Position numbers and translations under genes: made by a program. This document shows, in pieces, positions 34,614-43,722 of a stretch of DNA of 64,000 nt (positions are counted from its first letter, which is position 1; every line of letters starts with the position of its first letter). The stretch comes from Thiohalorhabdus denitrificans (GTDB taxonomy: Bacteria > Pseudomonadota > Gammaproteobacteria > Thiohalorhabdales > Thiohalorhabdaceae), in NCBI RefSeq assembly GCF_001399755.1, contig NZ_LJCP01000011.1, positions 186,001 to 250,000 on the forward strand. Reading direction: 5' to 3'. The notes under the pieces were generated by a model. The model ran no database searches. It was not told the origin of the DNA and saw only the letters and a program-made list of their open reading frames with translations.

Positions 34614-35699
34614 TTACGGAGAGTCAGAACACTGCTCCCAGAGGAGCCTTGCAAAACGGGGGGCGGTAACCTCCAAGCTGTACTCCCCCTCCACCTTGCT
34701 GCGACCCGCTTTACCAAATTCCTGGCGCCGCTCGGGCTCCCCTTTCAGCCGGTTTAGAGCGGCCACCCAGGCCTCCTCGTCCCCCGCCAGATAGCCATTG
34801 ATCCCGTCTTCTACGATATCGGCATTTACACCGACCGGGGAGGCAACCACAGGCAGCCCACAAGCCATGTACTGGATCAGTTTGAACCCGCATTTGCCAC
34901 GTTCCCACGGGGTATCCGGCAGCGGCATGATGCCGACGTCCATCGCCCGCAGCTGCTCGGCCTCCTCGCCTTCCCGCCAGGGGATCACCTCGTGGGGCAC
35001 ACCAGGCAAGTCCACCTTTCCGGAACCGATGAGCCGGACACGGGCCTGCCCATCGGCGCAGACCCTGGCCAGGGCCGGGGCAATCTTTTCCAAGTACTGC
35101 GCGGTGGTCGGCGAACCGATCCAGCCGATGGTGAAGACTGCGTTCCCCCCAGGTCCGGCGGGTGCCGGATACCGATCGAGGTCCACCACCGTCGGCAGGA
35201 CCTCCACCCGAGGCGCACCCGCCCGCCGCGCGTAACCGGCCAGATATTCGTTGCCCGCCGTCACCAGGGCCGCACCCCGCATTACCCGGGCAATCTTGCG
35301 GCCCAGGAGCCACCGCACCCACGGCCGGGGGTGGCGATCGTATTGATGGAAAAGGGCGTCGTCGTAATCAACTACATAAGGGACACCGGCCCAACCCAGC
35401 AGCCGTTCGAGAAGCGCCGGGCTATACGGGAGCAATTCCTTCTCGATGACGACCAGATCGAAACGGCGAGATCCAAGTATCGCCCGCAGCCGACCCCCGA
35501 AGGCGCCCACCACATCCCTCCAACGGGCCCGGCCGCTGCTGTACTTGTGGGCAAGATAGGAATCGTCAAACAGCGGGGAGACGGTACAGCGGAAACCCGC
35601 CGCCTCCAAATAGGGCAGAAATTGAAAGGTCCGGTAGCGGCTGCTTGCCCCCTTTCGGGCGTATTTGGTTAGGAAGAGAACCTTCGGCCCTTCAGCCAT
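34614..35699 (-). CDS. Glycosyltransferase, GT4/GT1-like
   Basis: The protein is about 361 aa with a GT-B fold. The N half has VLFLTKYARKGASSRYRTFQ and VVIEKELLPYSP; the C half has FTIGWIGSPTTAQYLEKIAP and GKCGFKLIQYMACGLPVVAS, the donor-binding region. It lies in the cytoplasm. The ATG at 35699 overlaps the 3' end of the next gene upstream by 8 bases (a TTG three bases earlier is also possible), so the two are coupled. Acceptor and donor sugars cannot be read from sequence. Confidence 0.88.
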   Translation of the reverse strand: MAEGPKVLFLTKYARKGASSRYRTFQFLPYLEAAGFRCTVSPLFDDSYLAHKYSSGRARWRDVVGAFGGRLRAILGSRRFDLVVIEKELLPYSPALLERLLGWAGVPYVVDYDDALFHQYDRHPRPWVRWLLGRKIARVMRGAALVTAGNEYLAGYARRAGAPRVEVLPTVVDLDRYPAPAGPGGNAVFTIGWIGSPTTAQYLEKIAPALARVCADGQARVRLIGSGKVDLPGVPHEVIPWREGEEAEQLRAMDVGIMPLPDTPWERGKCGFKLIQYMACGLPVVASPVGVNADIVEDGINGYLAGDEEAWVAALNRLKGEPERRQEFGKAGRSKVEGEYSLEVTAPRFARLLWEQCSDSP

Positions 35700-36942
35700 C
35701 AAGAACCGGCCTTTCCGCCACCCCAGCCAAATCTTCCCCGCCGGGAAGCGAAGTAAAGGCGGCTAAGTACGACGCTACGCTGGCCTCTAGGGAAAAACTG
35801 GCCTCGCCCGCGTGACGGCAACGGTCACGAAAGACCTCTCGGTGGGGGAGAACCATATCCACGAACCAATCAGCCGCTTCGTCCAGCTCCCTCGAGCTCA
35901 TGTCTTCCAGAAGATAGCGGACGTCTCCCGATAAAGTATCCGTATCCCCGATGCCGGAAGTGGCCACCACCGGGAGCCCGCACAATAGATATTCCCCTAC
36001 CTTGATGGGCGCCACCGCCTGCATGGAAAACTTGGGCGAACGCAGGGCCAGCCCCAAGTCAGCCGCAGCGAGGTAGCCTGGGACCTGATCTGGGGGCAGG
36101 GACAGGGTAGTTACCGCTTCTTTAAGATGCGGGAAGGAGGAAAGGGCGGGAGGAACGGCCTCTGGCGAGCCCGTCAAAAGAAGCAGCCGAGCGTCGGGCC
36201 GCCGCGAGAGCACGCGCTCGAAAAGGCCCAACATCTCAGGAACACAATACTGCTCCCCCATCGAGCCCGCGTACGCCAAAAGAGGAGCATTCCGCGGAAG
36301 CCCCAGATTCTCCCGGACCGATTCCCTATAACTTTCTTCCTGGGGATTGAATGGGTCCCCGTCCCGGCCGTTGCCCACCACATAAAAACGTTCCGGTGCG
36401 GTGCCCGCTCCAGCGCGTGCATGCAGGATTTGCCCCCCCCGAGACGACCGGGTAAGAACCACATCGGCCCGACGGGAAGCCTGCGCCTCAATATCGCGCA
36501 GAAAGCGATAAACAAGACCGGATGGCGATCGCCCGTCAAAGTCCACCCGCTCATCTATGGGCAGGCCATCCGCGTCAAAGACCATCGGCAGGCTACGGCC
36601 ACGCAAGGCAAGCAACGTCGACAGGGCCGGCAAGGTACTGCGGGGCATGACGACATCGATCCCCCACTCACGAATGGTGCGCCTAATCGCCCTAGGCCCG
36701 TACAAAGCCGTTAGCAGAGAGCCGGCGGATACAGGCCTTCGCCAGACCCGCACAGACCGGTACGGAATGCTGGATGATTCGCAGGCTGTCCGCGCACGTG
36801 AAATTTTCTGTTTATTCCCCCAGGTAAACTGGAGCACGTGGAACACAAAACCTTCGTCCGCCAATCGACGAAAGATAGGCAGGAAGAGACCCTCCAGGTA
36901 AGAAACCTGTGGTCCGTCCCAAGTCACGAATAAAATCTTCAT
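35692..36942 (-). CDS. Glycosyltransferase, GT-B fold, 416 aa
   Basis: MKILFVTWDGPQVSYLEGLF opens the acceptor half. RRADVVLTRSSRGGQIL and FYVVGNGRDGDPFNPQEE mark the inter-domain region, and APLLAYAGSMGEQYCVPEML, VAPIKVGEYLLCGLPVVATS mark the donor half. It resembles GT4 enzymes that transfer deoxyhexose or hexose in O-antigen clusters. It overlaps its upstream neighbour by 4 bases (ATGA) and its downstream neighbour by 8, indicating a translationally coupled series. Sugar specificity is unknown. Confidence 0.87.
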   Translation of the reverse strand: MKILFVTWDGPQVSYLEGLFLPIFRRLADEGFVFHVLQFTWGNKQKISRARTACESSSIPYRSVRVWRRPVSAGSLLTALYGPRAIRRTIREWGIDVVMPRSTLPALSTLLALRGRSLPMVFDADGLPIDERVDFDGRSPSGLVYRFLRDIEAQASRRADVVLTRSSRGGQILHARAGAGTAPERFYVVGNGRDGDPFNPQEESYRESVRENLGLPRNAPLLAYAGSMGEQYCVPEMLGLFERVLSRRPDARLLLLTGSPEAVPPALSSFPHLKEAVTTLSLPPDQVPGYLAAADLGLALRSPKFSMQAVAPIKVGEYLLCGLPVVATSGIGDTDTLSGDVRYLLEDMSSRELDEAADWFVDMVLPHREVFRDRCRHAGEASFSLEASVASYLAAFTSLPGGEDLAGVAERPVLDG

Positions 36943-38069
36943 CCCAACCCGCGTTCAGCCATCAGCCGCGTGTAGAGATGGTCCACGTCATAGACATAAC
37001 GCTCCTCACTAAAATGTTCTTTGGCCCGGATGCCCCCCCGACTACCCATCGCACGAGCAGTCTCCGGATCGTCGAGCAGGTGAACAAGCGAGGCTGCGAG
37101 TTCCTGCGGACTGTATGGGTCAATCAATAAAGCTGTCTCGCCTTCATCCACCACCCGGGGAATACCGCCCGCACGTGTAGCCACAATGGGGAGCCCGGAA
37201 AACATCGCCTCCACCAATACCATTCCAAAAGCTTCACGGGCCGATGCCAAGGCAAAAATATCCATCATTTGATAATAAGGTTGGGTATCGGCCTGATACC
37301 CAACAAAAATCACCCTATCTGCGATCTCAAGTTCAACGGCCAAATCACGCAAGATGTCCTCGTCCGGCCCCGTACCCACAACAAGCAACTTGACGTTTGG
37401 CACACACTGGGTGACTAGGGGGAGGGCGCGAATGAGGTCACTCACCCGCTTGTGCCCGTCAAACAGCCGGCCTACTGTCCCGATAATGGAATCCTCAGGC
37501 CCAATTCCCAGTTCTTCCCGTACCCGCGCAACAACCTCCGGCTTCGCCGGCTGTTTCTTGGGCACACCATTGGCAATCATGCTGACCTTGCTCTCGGGCA
37601 ACCTGATATCTTGCCGGAGGTAGGATTCCACCGCGGGAGAAACCGCCACCATTTGATCAGTGAATGCAGTTATAATCCGGTATAGCAGGCTGCCCTTCCA
37701 GCTCCGGTTCTGTGGGTCGCTGGTTTCTTCACCGATTATAACCGGCACCCGCCCCAACCGGCCGGCCACAGCCGCCAATGCAACGCCCTCGTAAACAGCA
37801 CCATGGATGATGTCAGGTCGAAACCCCCTGACTATCCTGAAGGCTTCTCGATACGGTCGACGATCAAAAATTCCTCTAAACTTGCCTACCTCGGTTATGG
37901 AACAACCCGCTTGCTCGAACTGGTCGGGCAACCCCCCGATAGCCTTCGTGCAAACCAAGCGCTGTTCATAGCGGTCGGGGTCAAGCCTTTTAGCCAGGGA
38001 TAAGCGCGTTTGCTCGACACCTCCGGAACCGACAGTTTCCAGGCAATGCAGTACACGTATCTTCTTCAC
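36939..38069 (-). CDS. Glycosyltransferase, GT4 family, 376 aa
   Basis: RVLHCLETVGSGGVEQTRLS is the Gly-rich acceptor-side loop of GT4 enzymes. IIGTVGRLFDGHKRVSDLIR, LLVVGTGPDEDILRDLA and EAFGMVLVEAMFSGLPIVAT (E-x7-E motif) define the donor half. The gene ends in an ATGA overlap with the next transferase. Base composition is lower in GC than the housekeeping genes, in line with an acquired sugar block. Confidence 0.9.
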   Translation of the reverse strand: MKKIRVLHCLETVGSGGVEQTRLSLAKRLDPDRYEQRLVCTKAIGGLPDQFEQAGCSITEVGKFRGIFDRRPYREAFRIVRGFRPDIIHGAVYEGVALAAVAGRLGRVPVIIGEETSDPQNRSWKGSLLYRIITAFTDQMVAVSPAVESYLRQDIRLPESKVSMIANGVPKKQPAKPEVVARVREELGIGPEDSIIGTVGRLFDGHKRVSDLIRALPLVTQCVPNVKLLVVGTGPDEDILRDLAVELEIADRVIFVGYQADTQPYYQMMDIFALASAREAFGMVLVEAMFSGLPIVATRAGGIPRVVDEGETALLIDPYSPQELAASLVHLLDDPETARAMGSRGGIRAKEHFSEERYVYDVDHLYTRLMAERGLG

Positions 38070-38099
38070 GATAAGGTTCGTTTTTTCAACAGGAAAGAA

Positions 38100-39221
38100 T
38101 CACTTGTTCGCAAGCAGGGTACGGTAAAGAGAATCAAGTTGCTTGACGTAAATGCTTGGCGCAAACCGCCCCTCCACCGCCAATCGACCGGCTACACCGA
38201 TGGAGGAAAGGTAACTTCGCTGCTGCCAAATCTCCATGAGCGCTTCCGCCAGGGGCCCTGCATCCGAGTCGTCAATCAACCACCCTGTCTCCCCATGGGT
38301 TATGATTTCGGGGGCTCCGCCGACGGCGGTGGCCAACACCGGGACTCCGCAGGCCATGGCCTCCACCAGGGCGATCCCGAACCCCTCCGACAAGGACGGC
38401 TGAACATATAGGTGGCACTGGCATACATATTCCACGGGGTCTTCACGGTACCCCCACAGACACACGCTCCCGGTCAGGCCACGCTGCTCAATACGATGCT
38501 CAACCTCTTCACGCTGACTACCATCCCCGATTATCCACAGCTCAGCAACTACACCCCACTCCATAACCCTTGCAACCGCATCGACAAGCGCCAACGGGTT
38601 TTTCACTGGCTCAAGGCGCCCCACAAAACCAATACGGAAAACCTGTTCGGGATCGTAAACCTGGGATTTAGTAGTAGGCAGCCGGACTGGGTTATAAATG
38701 CGGATCGCCTTGTGCGGCGGAACCTCACCGCTCTGAATCTGCCAATCCCTGACTGCATTAGAAACACCGATGACACGGTGTGCGAGGGAATAGATCAAGC
38801 GAAACACCCATTTTGCCCGACCACCATGGGTAGGAATGCCAATTTCCTCACCAATGCGCACCCGCACCCGGGCAAGCCAAGCAGCAATCAGTCCATGAAA
38901 GTTCGCCTCGGCACCATGGGTATGCACGACTTCCGGCCTCAAACGTCGGAAAAGTCGATAGAGCGCAAGAACCGCTCCTAAACTGGGAATCCTCTCTGGC
39001 TTTTCTAGGCAACAAACCGGGCTGCCTCTGGCCTCGAGTCTGTCAGAAACAAACCCACCCTGCCCAATGGCACAGAAGCAATGCACATGCTCGGAGCCCT
39101 CTACCTCATCAGCAAGAAGTTCGATATGTTTTTCGACACCACCGAAATCGAGCGATGTCAAGACATGTAAAACGCATCTCTGCCCCAAACAATTTTTTGA
39201 TCCCGATGGAAGGTCTCTCAT
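38100..39221 (-). CDS. Glycosyltransferase, GT4 family, 373 aa
   Basis: LHVLTSLDFGGVEKHIELLA is again the GT4 N-terminal loop. VVHTHGAEANFHGLIAAWLA and HRVIGVSNAVRDWQI fit the acceptor half; FRIGFVGRLEPVKNPLALVD and SEGFGIALVEAMACGVPVLA (E-x7-E) the donor half. It is similar in layout to the 36939-38069 gene and may be an ancient paralogue. It overlaps the GT2 gene upstream by 4 bases. Two cysteines in a CFCAIG/CCLEKP pattern have no known role. Confidence 0.9.
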   Translation of the reverse strand: MRDLPSGSKNCLGQRCVLHVLTSLDFGGVEKHIELLADEVEGSEHVHCFCAIGQGGFVSDRLEARGSPVCCLEKPERIPSLGAVLALYRLFRRLRPEVVHTHGAEANFHGLIAAWLARVRVRIGEEIGIPTHGGRAKWVFRLIYSLAHRVIGVSNAVRDWQIQSGEVPPHKAIRIYNPVRLPTTKSQVYDPEQVFRIGFVGRLEPVKNPLALVDAVARVMEWGVVAELWIIGDGSQREEVEHRIEQRGLTGSVCLWGYREDPVEYVCQCHLYVQPSLSEGFGIALVEAMACGVPVLATAVGGAPEIITHGETGWLIDDSDAGPLAEALMEIWQQRSYLSSIGVAGRLAVEGRFAPSIYVKQLDSLYRTLLANK

Positions 39222-40183
39222 GGCCTAATAAGGTCCTTGAGGGCGCTTTTCCATCCCGACATATATCGATACCCACCAGAAACCCAGAATGCATACAAAG
39301 GAAAACAACGCCGCCAGCGAGGCAAAGAAACTATTGTAATCCTATGATCCAAGGATTCCCGTTTCTCTTTCATCCTATCCAAGGCCTCATCCAGCGTTTT
39401 ATCCCAAAAAAATTCAACGAAATCCTTCCGGCGGCCATTCAAATGCTCTTGGTATGGCTCCAAATCTCTGATTTCTTTTTTCCAGCCTTCACGGGCATCA
39501 TTCAGGCCGTACATCTTTAATAAAGTAAATTGCGAAAGCTTTTTGCATTTATTAGTTTCAGCTTCGGAGGCATTTCTGCCATGCCTGCGATATAACTGCA
39601 AAGGGTCTTCATGTATAAACCGGGTACCAAGAGCCTCCGCTAAATTATTGATCCAAATATCATGTGATTTGATGTATTCTGGAATTGGTAAGGCAAGTTT
39701 TACCCACTCTTTTCGAAAGGCCGTACAGCAACCCCAAACAAACCAGGAATCCTTATATCCCAGAGCCCTTGTGTTGCCTAACGTAGTAACACCGCTATTA
39801 CTTAGCCGTTCGTCGGCAATAAACTGATCGTTAATTACTACCATTTTTTCCGGGTTGCCTAAAAAATCCTGTATTACTTTGAAAATCTTTTCCTTGAACC
39901 ATACATCATCTTGATCACTTAAAAATATTATGTCGCCTGAACATAATGTCATGGTTTTTTCGAAATTTTTCTTATAGCCGATATTGACTTCATTTTCCAC
40001 GATCCGCACCTCGAAGGTCGCCTTACGCGCGAACCGGTGCAGTATTCCTTTCGTGCCATCCGTCGAGCCATCATCACACACAACTAACTCATCTGGCTGA
40101 CGAGTCTGCGCGACGAAACTGTCAAGCTGTTCCTGCAGATAGTCGGCGCCGTTGTAGGTCGCCATTGCAATGGAAATCCTCAT
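39218..40183 (-). CDS. Glycosyltransferase family 2
   Basis: The GT-A protein of about 321 aa starts MRISIAMATYNGADYLQEQL and has the nucleotide-binding LVVCDDGSTDGT and the DxD-type SDQDDVW motif. This is the rhamnosyl-like GT2 pattern of O-antigen loci, in keeping with the rml genes nearby. It is the most AT-rich large gene of the window. The ATG at 40183 gives the classical GT2 N terminus; an ATG at 40213 would overlap the methyltransferase gene and add ten residues. Confidence 0.92.
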   Translation of the reverse strand: MRISIAMATYNGADYLQEQLDSFVAQTRQPDELVVCDDGSTDGTKGILHRFARKATFEVRIVENEVNIGYKKNFEKTMTLCSGDIIFLSDQDDVWFKEKIFKVIQDFLGNPEKMVVINDQFIADERLSNSGVTTLGNTRALGYKDSWFVWGCCTAFRKEWVKLALPIPEYIKSHDIWINNLAEALGTRFIHEDPLQLYRRHGRNASEAETNKCKKLSQFTLLKMYGLNDAREGWKKEIRDLEPYQEHLNGRRKDFVEFFWDKTLDEALDRMKEKRESLDHRITIVSLPRWRRCFPLYAFWVSGGYRYMSGWKSALKDLIRP

Positions 40184-40188
40184 ATCTG

Positions 40189-41274
40189 CTAGGACCTTTT
40201 TGCCGGACTGCATGACGCACGGGCCACCACCGTCACGAATTCCAGATGATCAGGGTTTAACAGCCCACGCATTGAGGCGACACGAGCCGCTATGTCCGGA
40301 AAAAGTTTTGGCTCTGGGTACGGGTATCCACCCTGGCACAAATGTTTACTTACAGAATGTATATGTCCGGCAACTTCAGTACGCTTAATATAACGAATTT
40401 CATCGAAACCAGTACGACGAAGCAACTCGGTTAGGGAGGGACGGGTGAAGAGCACCAAATGACGCGGTGGTTCAAGGCCACGCCAATGTCGACCGAAGCG
40501 TTGGTGTCCGAGACTATTTAGGTTTGGGGTGTCGATGTACAGGTGGGCCCCGGGCTTCATGGCCTGTCTCAACTGACGTAGGGTTTCGGACGGATCATGG
40601 AGGTGTTCAATCACATGGCTTAGAGTCACTGCATCGAAGAAATGGTTGTAATCGCGAACCGCCTCTACCGAACCTCCCTGGACATTGAGCCCGATCCCCC
40701 TAGCCTGCTCGGCTGCTTTTGCATCCGGTTCTATGCCGTAGGGTTCCCAACCCGCTTTTTGGGCCCAGCGCAGGAATGTTCCATTGCCACAACCCACGTC
40801 GAGCACCCGGGAACCCTCGCTTGCTCTTGGTAGATAGCGAAAACGAAGATCCAACCTCCGTTTCAAGGAGGGGAGCAGTGGGGCAATGGATGCGCCGGCG
40901 CGGATTACGGGTATTAGGGCGGTGCCATAACGCCAATTCATATACCCATTTGCGAACGCCCGCCGCAGCCGCCTTACGGTCCCCAAACCCCCGCCTGTAT
41001 CTGCGATTTCGGGTGCCGAGTGCGTAAAATATGAATCGTACGCGATTCCAATTGTTTCAGGTGTAGGCCTGGGATCTAGGTATCCGGAACCACAGTTGGT
41101 GCACCGGTACAAGTTCCACTGGCCGGGCGCGCAAAAGAATATCCGGTCTTCCAAGCCATCATGAAGCAAGCTTCTAGATCCGCTGCCGCAGACTGGACAT
41201 GCGTCAACAACCTCCAACCCCTCCTCCGTCCATGATTCCGTCCGGGCGGTTGCCCTTTTCTCTGCTGGGTTCAC
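40189..41274 (-). CDS. SAM-dependent methyltransferase with N-terminal zinc ribbon
   Basis: The 361-aa protein begins with cysteine pairs (CPVCGSGS and YRCTNCGSGYLDPRPTPE), the zinc-ribbon pattern of sugar-locus methyltransferases. A class I SAM fold follows, with motif I VLDVGCGNGTFLRWAQKAG, FDAVTLSHVIEHLHDP and a GAHLYIDTPNLNS line. It probably methylates a sugar of the repeat unit or caps a chain, but the acceptor cannot be told. GTG start at 41274. The gene belongs to the low-GC block with Wzx and the transferases. Confidence 0.87.
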   Translation of the reverse strand: MNPAEKRATARTESWTEEGLEVVDACPVCGSGSRSLLHDGLEDRIFFCAPGQWNLYRCTNCGSGYLDPRPTPETIGIAYDSYFTHSAPEIADTGGGLGTVRRLRRAFANGYMNWRYGTALIPVIRAGASIAPLLPSLKRRLDLRFRYLPRASEGSRVLDVGCGNGTFLRWAQKAGWEPYGIEPDAKAAEQARGIGLNVQGGSVEAVRDYNHFFDAVTLSHVIEHLHDPSETLRQLRQAMKPGAHLYIDTPNLNSLGHQRFGRHWRGLEPPRHLVLFTRPSLTELLRRTGFDEIRYIKRTEVAGHIHSVSKHLCQGGYPYPEPKLFPDIAARVASMRGLLNPDHLEFVTVVARASCSPAKRS

Positions 41275-41317
41275 TGCGGACTCCCTGTGGTACTCCGCTT
41301 TGAATCGCGGGTTGAGC

Positions 41318-42760
41318 TCAGGTATACGAGAGGCGAAATGGAATCATGGCCCGCAACGAGGGAGGGGCCCCACGCCATGCGGAAACTACAGATGCACTTA
41401 ACGCGGCTCCCCCCACCAGCCAGCGCAACGGTTCGGAAACCGGAAAAACAACCCCAACTACAGCTGCTGAACCCAGTGTAAGCGCCGGCAGTGCCAAACG
41501 CGCTAACTCGACCCGATGGTCACTTAAGTAAAAGAGAATGATAGCGTCGATTGTCACGCGCAGGCTCCAGACGACCGCGGCGCCGACAATCCCCCACCAC
41601 TGTAGGGCAAATATTAGTCCGGCAAGGTAGGGTATCAATTCGAACAGGTGAGCCTTCGCCGGCAAGTCAGGGCGCCCGCGACTTTGCAATAAAGTAATTG
41701 GAATGCGAGCGAGCGCATTTGCCCAAAGCCCGATAGCGAGAATATGCCCTATGTTAGCCGATTCCGTGGCAAACTTGGTATTAATCCACCACATTATGAA
41801 GGGCTCCGTAATAATAATACCTGCCACCACCACGGGCGTCATTACCGAGAGCACAACCATGACTGCTTGCCTGGTAAGCTTCTCGCGTTCTGCAACGTTG
41901 TCTGCCGCCGCAAAGCGGGGGAATAATGATGTCATGAGGCTTTGAGGCAACATTTCCCCCCGCTGTACCAGATTGTATGGCACAGTGTACCAAGTAACCG
42001 CCTTTGGTCCGGCAATCGCGCCAATGAAGAATCGATCGAACGTCACCATCAGTGGCCCGACGATCGCGGTGACGGAAATCCACCCCCCGTACCTGAACAA
42101 GGGTTTTACTAGGGCGCGAACTGGTCGCGGAGGGAAAGTAAGGGGTACATGCCTGGCACATCGTTCCGATAACGCGGCCAATGTAACCACACGGCCGACT
42201 AGAGCAGCGGGAACCAGCCAACGAAGGTCCGGGGCCACGTACCACGCTGCCAGCAACGGAAGCAGCTGAAATAGGATGGTTCCCGAGACATTGATGGAAT
42301 TCAAGGCAAGAAAGCATTCACGTCCTTGCAGAGCGCCGGAGAGTACTCCGGTCAAAGTCGCCACCGGGACCGCCGCGGCGATCCACGGTACAACGGCCAT
42401 TGCCTCCTCCTTGAGATCGGCAGACAAATCGAAGTACGTCCCGAAGAAAAGATAGGCCAGTGGTAATACAACCAGCGCCCCGACCACCCCCATCCCGCAA
42501 TTAAGTACTAGGGCTGTCCAGAAGGTCTCTGTCCGGCGCTCCGGCGGAGCCTCGGAAAGCTGGGCGATTCTTTGGGCGGTAGCCCGGCCTAAGCCGAGGT
42601 CGAACAGCCCGAAATAGCCCAGTAAAAGCCATACAATTGCCAGTATTCCGTACCGAGCCTCCCCAATTAGACCGAGGTAGAGCGGGACTGTAACCAAAGT
42701 CACAACCGCCGGGACACCCGCTCCAGCGAGGTTATACAGGGTGTTACGGCGTATGCTCAT
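41318..42760 (-). CDS. wzx: Wzx-like polysaccharide flippase
   Basis: This 480-aa MATE/MOP-superfamily flippase has about 12-14 membrane helices, starting with RRNTLYNLAGAGVPAVVTLV and YGILAIVWLLLGYFGLFDLG (family line GLGRATAQRIAQL). It moves the undecaprenyl-linked repeat unit across the inner membrane. ATG 42760 is chosen because it gives the standard N terminus (MSIRRNTLYN); a TTG at 42793 would add 11 residues. It is the first intact gene after the rmlA remnant, at the rml side of the low-GC block. Confidence 0.92.
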   Translation of the reverse strand: MSIRRNTLYNLAGAGVPAVVTLVTVPLYLGLIGEARYGILAIVWLLLGYFGLFDLGLGRATAQRIAQLSEAPPERRTETFWTALVLNCGMGVVGALVVLPLAYLFFGTYFDLSADLKEEAMAVVPWIAAAVPVATLTGVLSGALQGRECFLALNSINVSGTILFQLLPLLAAWYVAPDLRWLVPAALVGRVVTLAALSERCARHVPLTFPPRPVRALVKPLFRYGGWISVTAIVGPLMVTFDRFFIGAIAGPKAVTWYTVPYNLVQRGEMLPQSLMTSLFPRFAAADNVAEREKLTRQAVMVVLSVMTPVVVAGIIITEPFIMWWINTKFATESANIGHILAIGLWANALARIPITLLQSRGRPDLPAKAHLFELIPYLAGLIFALQWWGIVGAAVVWSLRVTIDAIILFYLSDHRVELARLALPALTLGSAAVVGVVFPVSEPLRWLVGGAALSASVVSAWRGAPPSLRAMIPFRLSYT

Positions 42761-43001
42761 GAAAAGTGACCACGGGTTTGGAATTGCTTTCAATACTGCG
42801 AGTTATTGAGATGCGAAACGCCAGAAATGCTTTACTTCTCCGAGAGTGAGCACCTTCATCTTCCCTTCGCCCTTGATACTCTCATTGACTTCACGTAGTA
42901 CGTCGCTGTCCTACGGATCGCTCGTTCTATCGACTAATTCGCGAGCACTCGACGTTCTTCCTTTCGGCTAGCCTCTGTGCGCCTCTTCAGAATTCGCTCT
43001 T

Positions 43002-43124
43002 CTAGCCTTTGCACAGATACTGCCCATAACTCATCTTGGCCAAGAGGTGGCCCAAGCATCCCACGCCTTCTTCATCGATGAAGCCCATGCGACTGGCGAG
43101 GTCGATTCCGGTGAAGGTCGCCAT
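43002..43124 (-). pseudogene. Degenerate C-terminal remnant of rmlA (rfbA)
   Basis: On the minus strand, ASRMGFIDEEGVGCLGHLLA then KMSYGQYL matches the end of the intact RmlA at 43723 ([20 protein letters not shown] then KNGYGEYL). Only about 35-40 residues remain, ending in a stop at 43002 without the LNILEER tail. Nothing upstream within 43125-43176 extends the match. The flanking stretch 42761-43001 carries no gene. It looks like a scar of a duplicated or replaced rml cassette. Confidence 0.7.
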
Positions 43125-43176
43125 AAGCTGCCTGATTACCCCTAAGATCGGTGGCAGGTAGGGTGGGCTGGAAAGC

Positions 43177-43719
43177 TCAGCCAAAGAGCTCGGCTTTTTC
43201 CAGTATGCTGGCTTCCTGATCCTTACCGGAAACCAACGGATCGCCCTCCAGCGGCCATTCGATAGACAGAGTAGGATCATCCCACCGGATGCTGCGCTCG
43301 TGCTCCGGGGCGTAGTAGTCGGTGCACTTGTACTGGAACTCCGCCACCCCGCTGGTTACATAGAAGCCATGGGCGAATCCCGGCGGCACCCAGAGCATGC
43401 GCTTGTTCTCGGCGGAGAGGTGGTCTCCTACCCATTGGCCAAAGGTGGGCGAGGACTTTCGGATATCCACGGCCACGTCGAAGACCTCTCCCACCGTTAC
43501 CCGGACCAGCTTCCCCTGGGGCTGCCGGATCTGGTAGTGCAGGCCACGGAGGGTGCCCTGTACCGAGCGGCTGTGGTTGTCCTGGACGAAATCGTAGTCG
43601 ATGCCAGCCTCAGCGAACTTCTGGCGCTGCCAGGTCTCCATGAAAAAGCCGCGCTCGTCGCCGAATACGTCGGGGTCGATCCGCAAGACGTCCGGTATCT
43701 CTGTGGGGGTGATTTGCAT
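43177..43719 (-). CDS. rfbC: dTDP-4-dehydrorhamnose 3,5-epimerase
   Basis: RmlC is the third enzyme of dTDP-L-rhamnose synthesis. The 180-aa cupin has IPDVLRIDPDVFGDERGFFM, VQDNHSRSVQGTLRGLHYQI (catalytic His region) and LWVPPGFAHGFYVTSGVAEF. It is 3 bases downstream of rfbA. Order here is B-D-A-C, the common one in rml operons. Normal length, no truncation. Confidence 0.96.
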   Translation of the reverse strand: MQITPTEIPDVLRIDPDVFGDERGFFMETWQRQKFAEAGIDYDFVQDNHSRSVQGTLRGLHYQIRQPQGKLVRVTVGEVFDVAVDIRKSSPTFGQWVGDHLSAENKRMLWVPPGFAHGFYVTSGVAEFQYKCTDYYAPEHERSIRWDDPTLSIEWPLEGDPLVSGKDQEASILEKAELFG

Positions 43720-43722
43720 CGT

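Noticed and set aside
36127-36714. Plus-strand frame within the 416-aa glycosyltransferase gene
   Set aside because: Antisense to a well-supported GT-B gene; no recognisable domain.
43002-43280. Whole 92-codon minus-strand frame covering the rmlA remnant
   Set aside because: Its first half is out of frame over the end of rfbC; only the last 35-40 codons resemble RmlA, so it is called a remnant rather than a gene.
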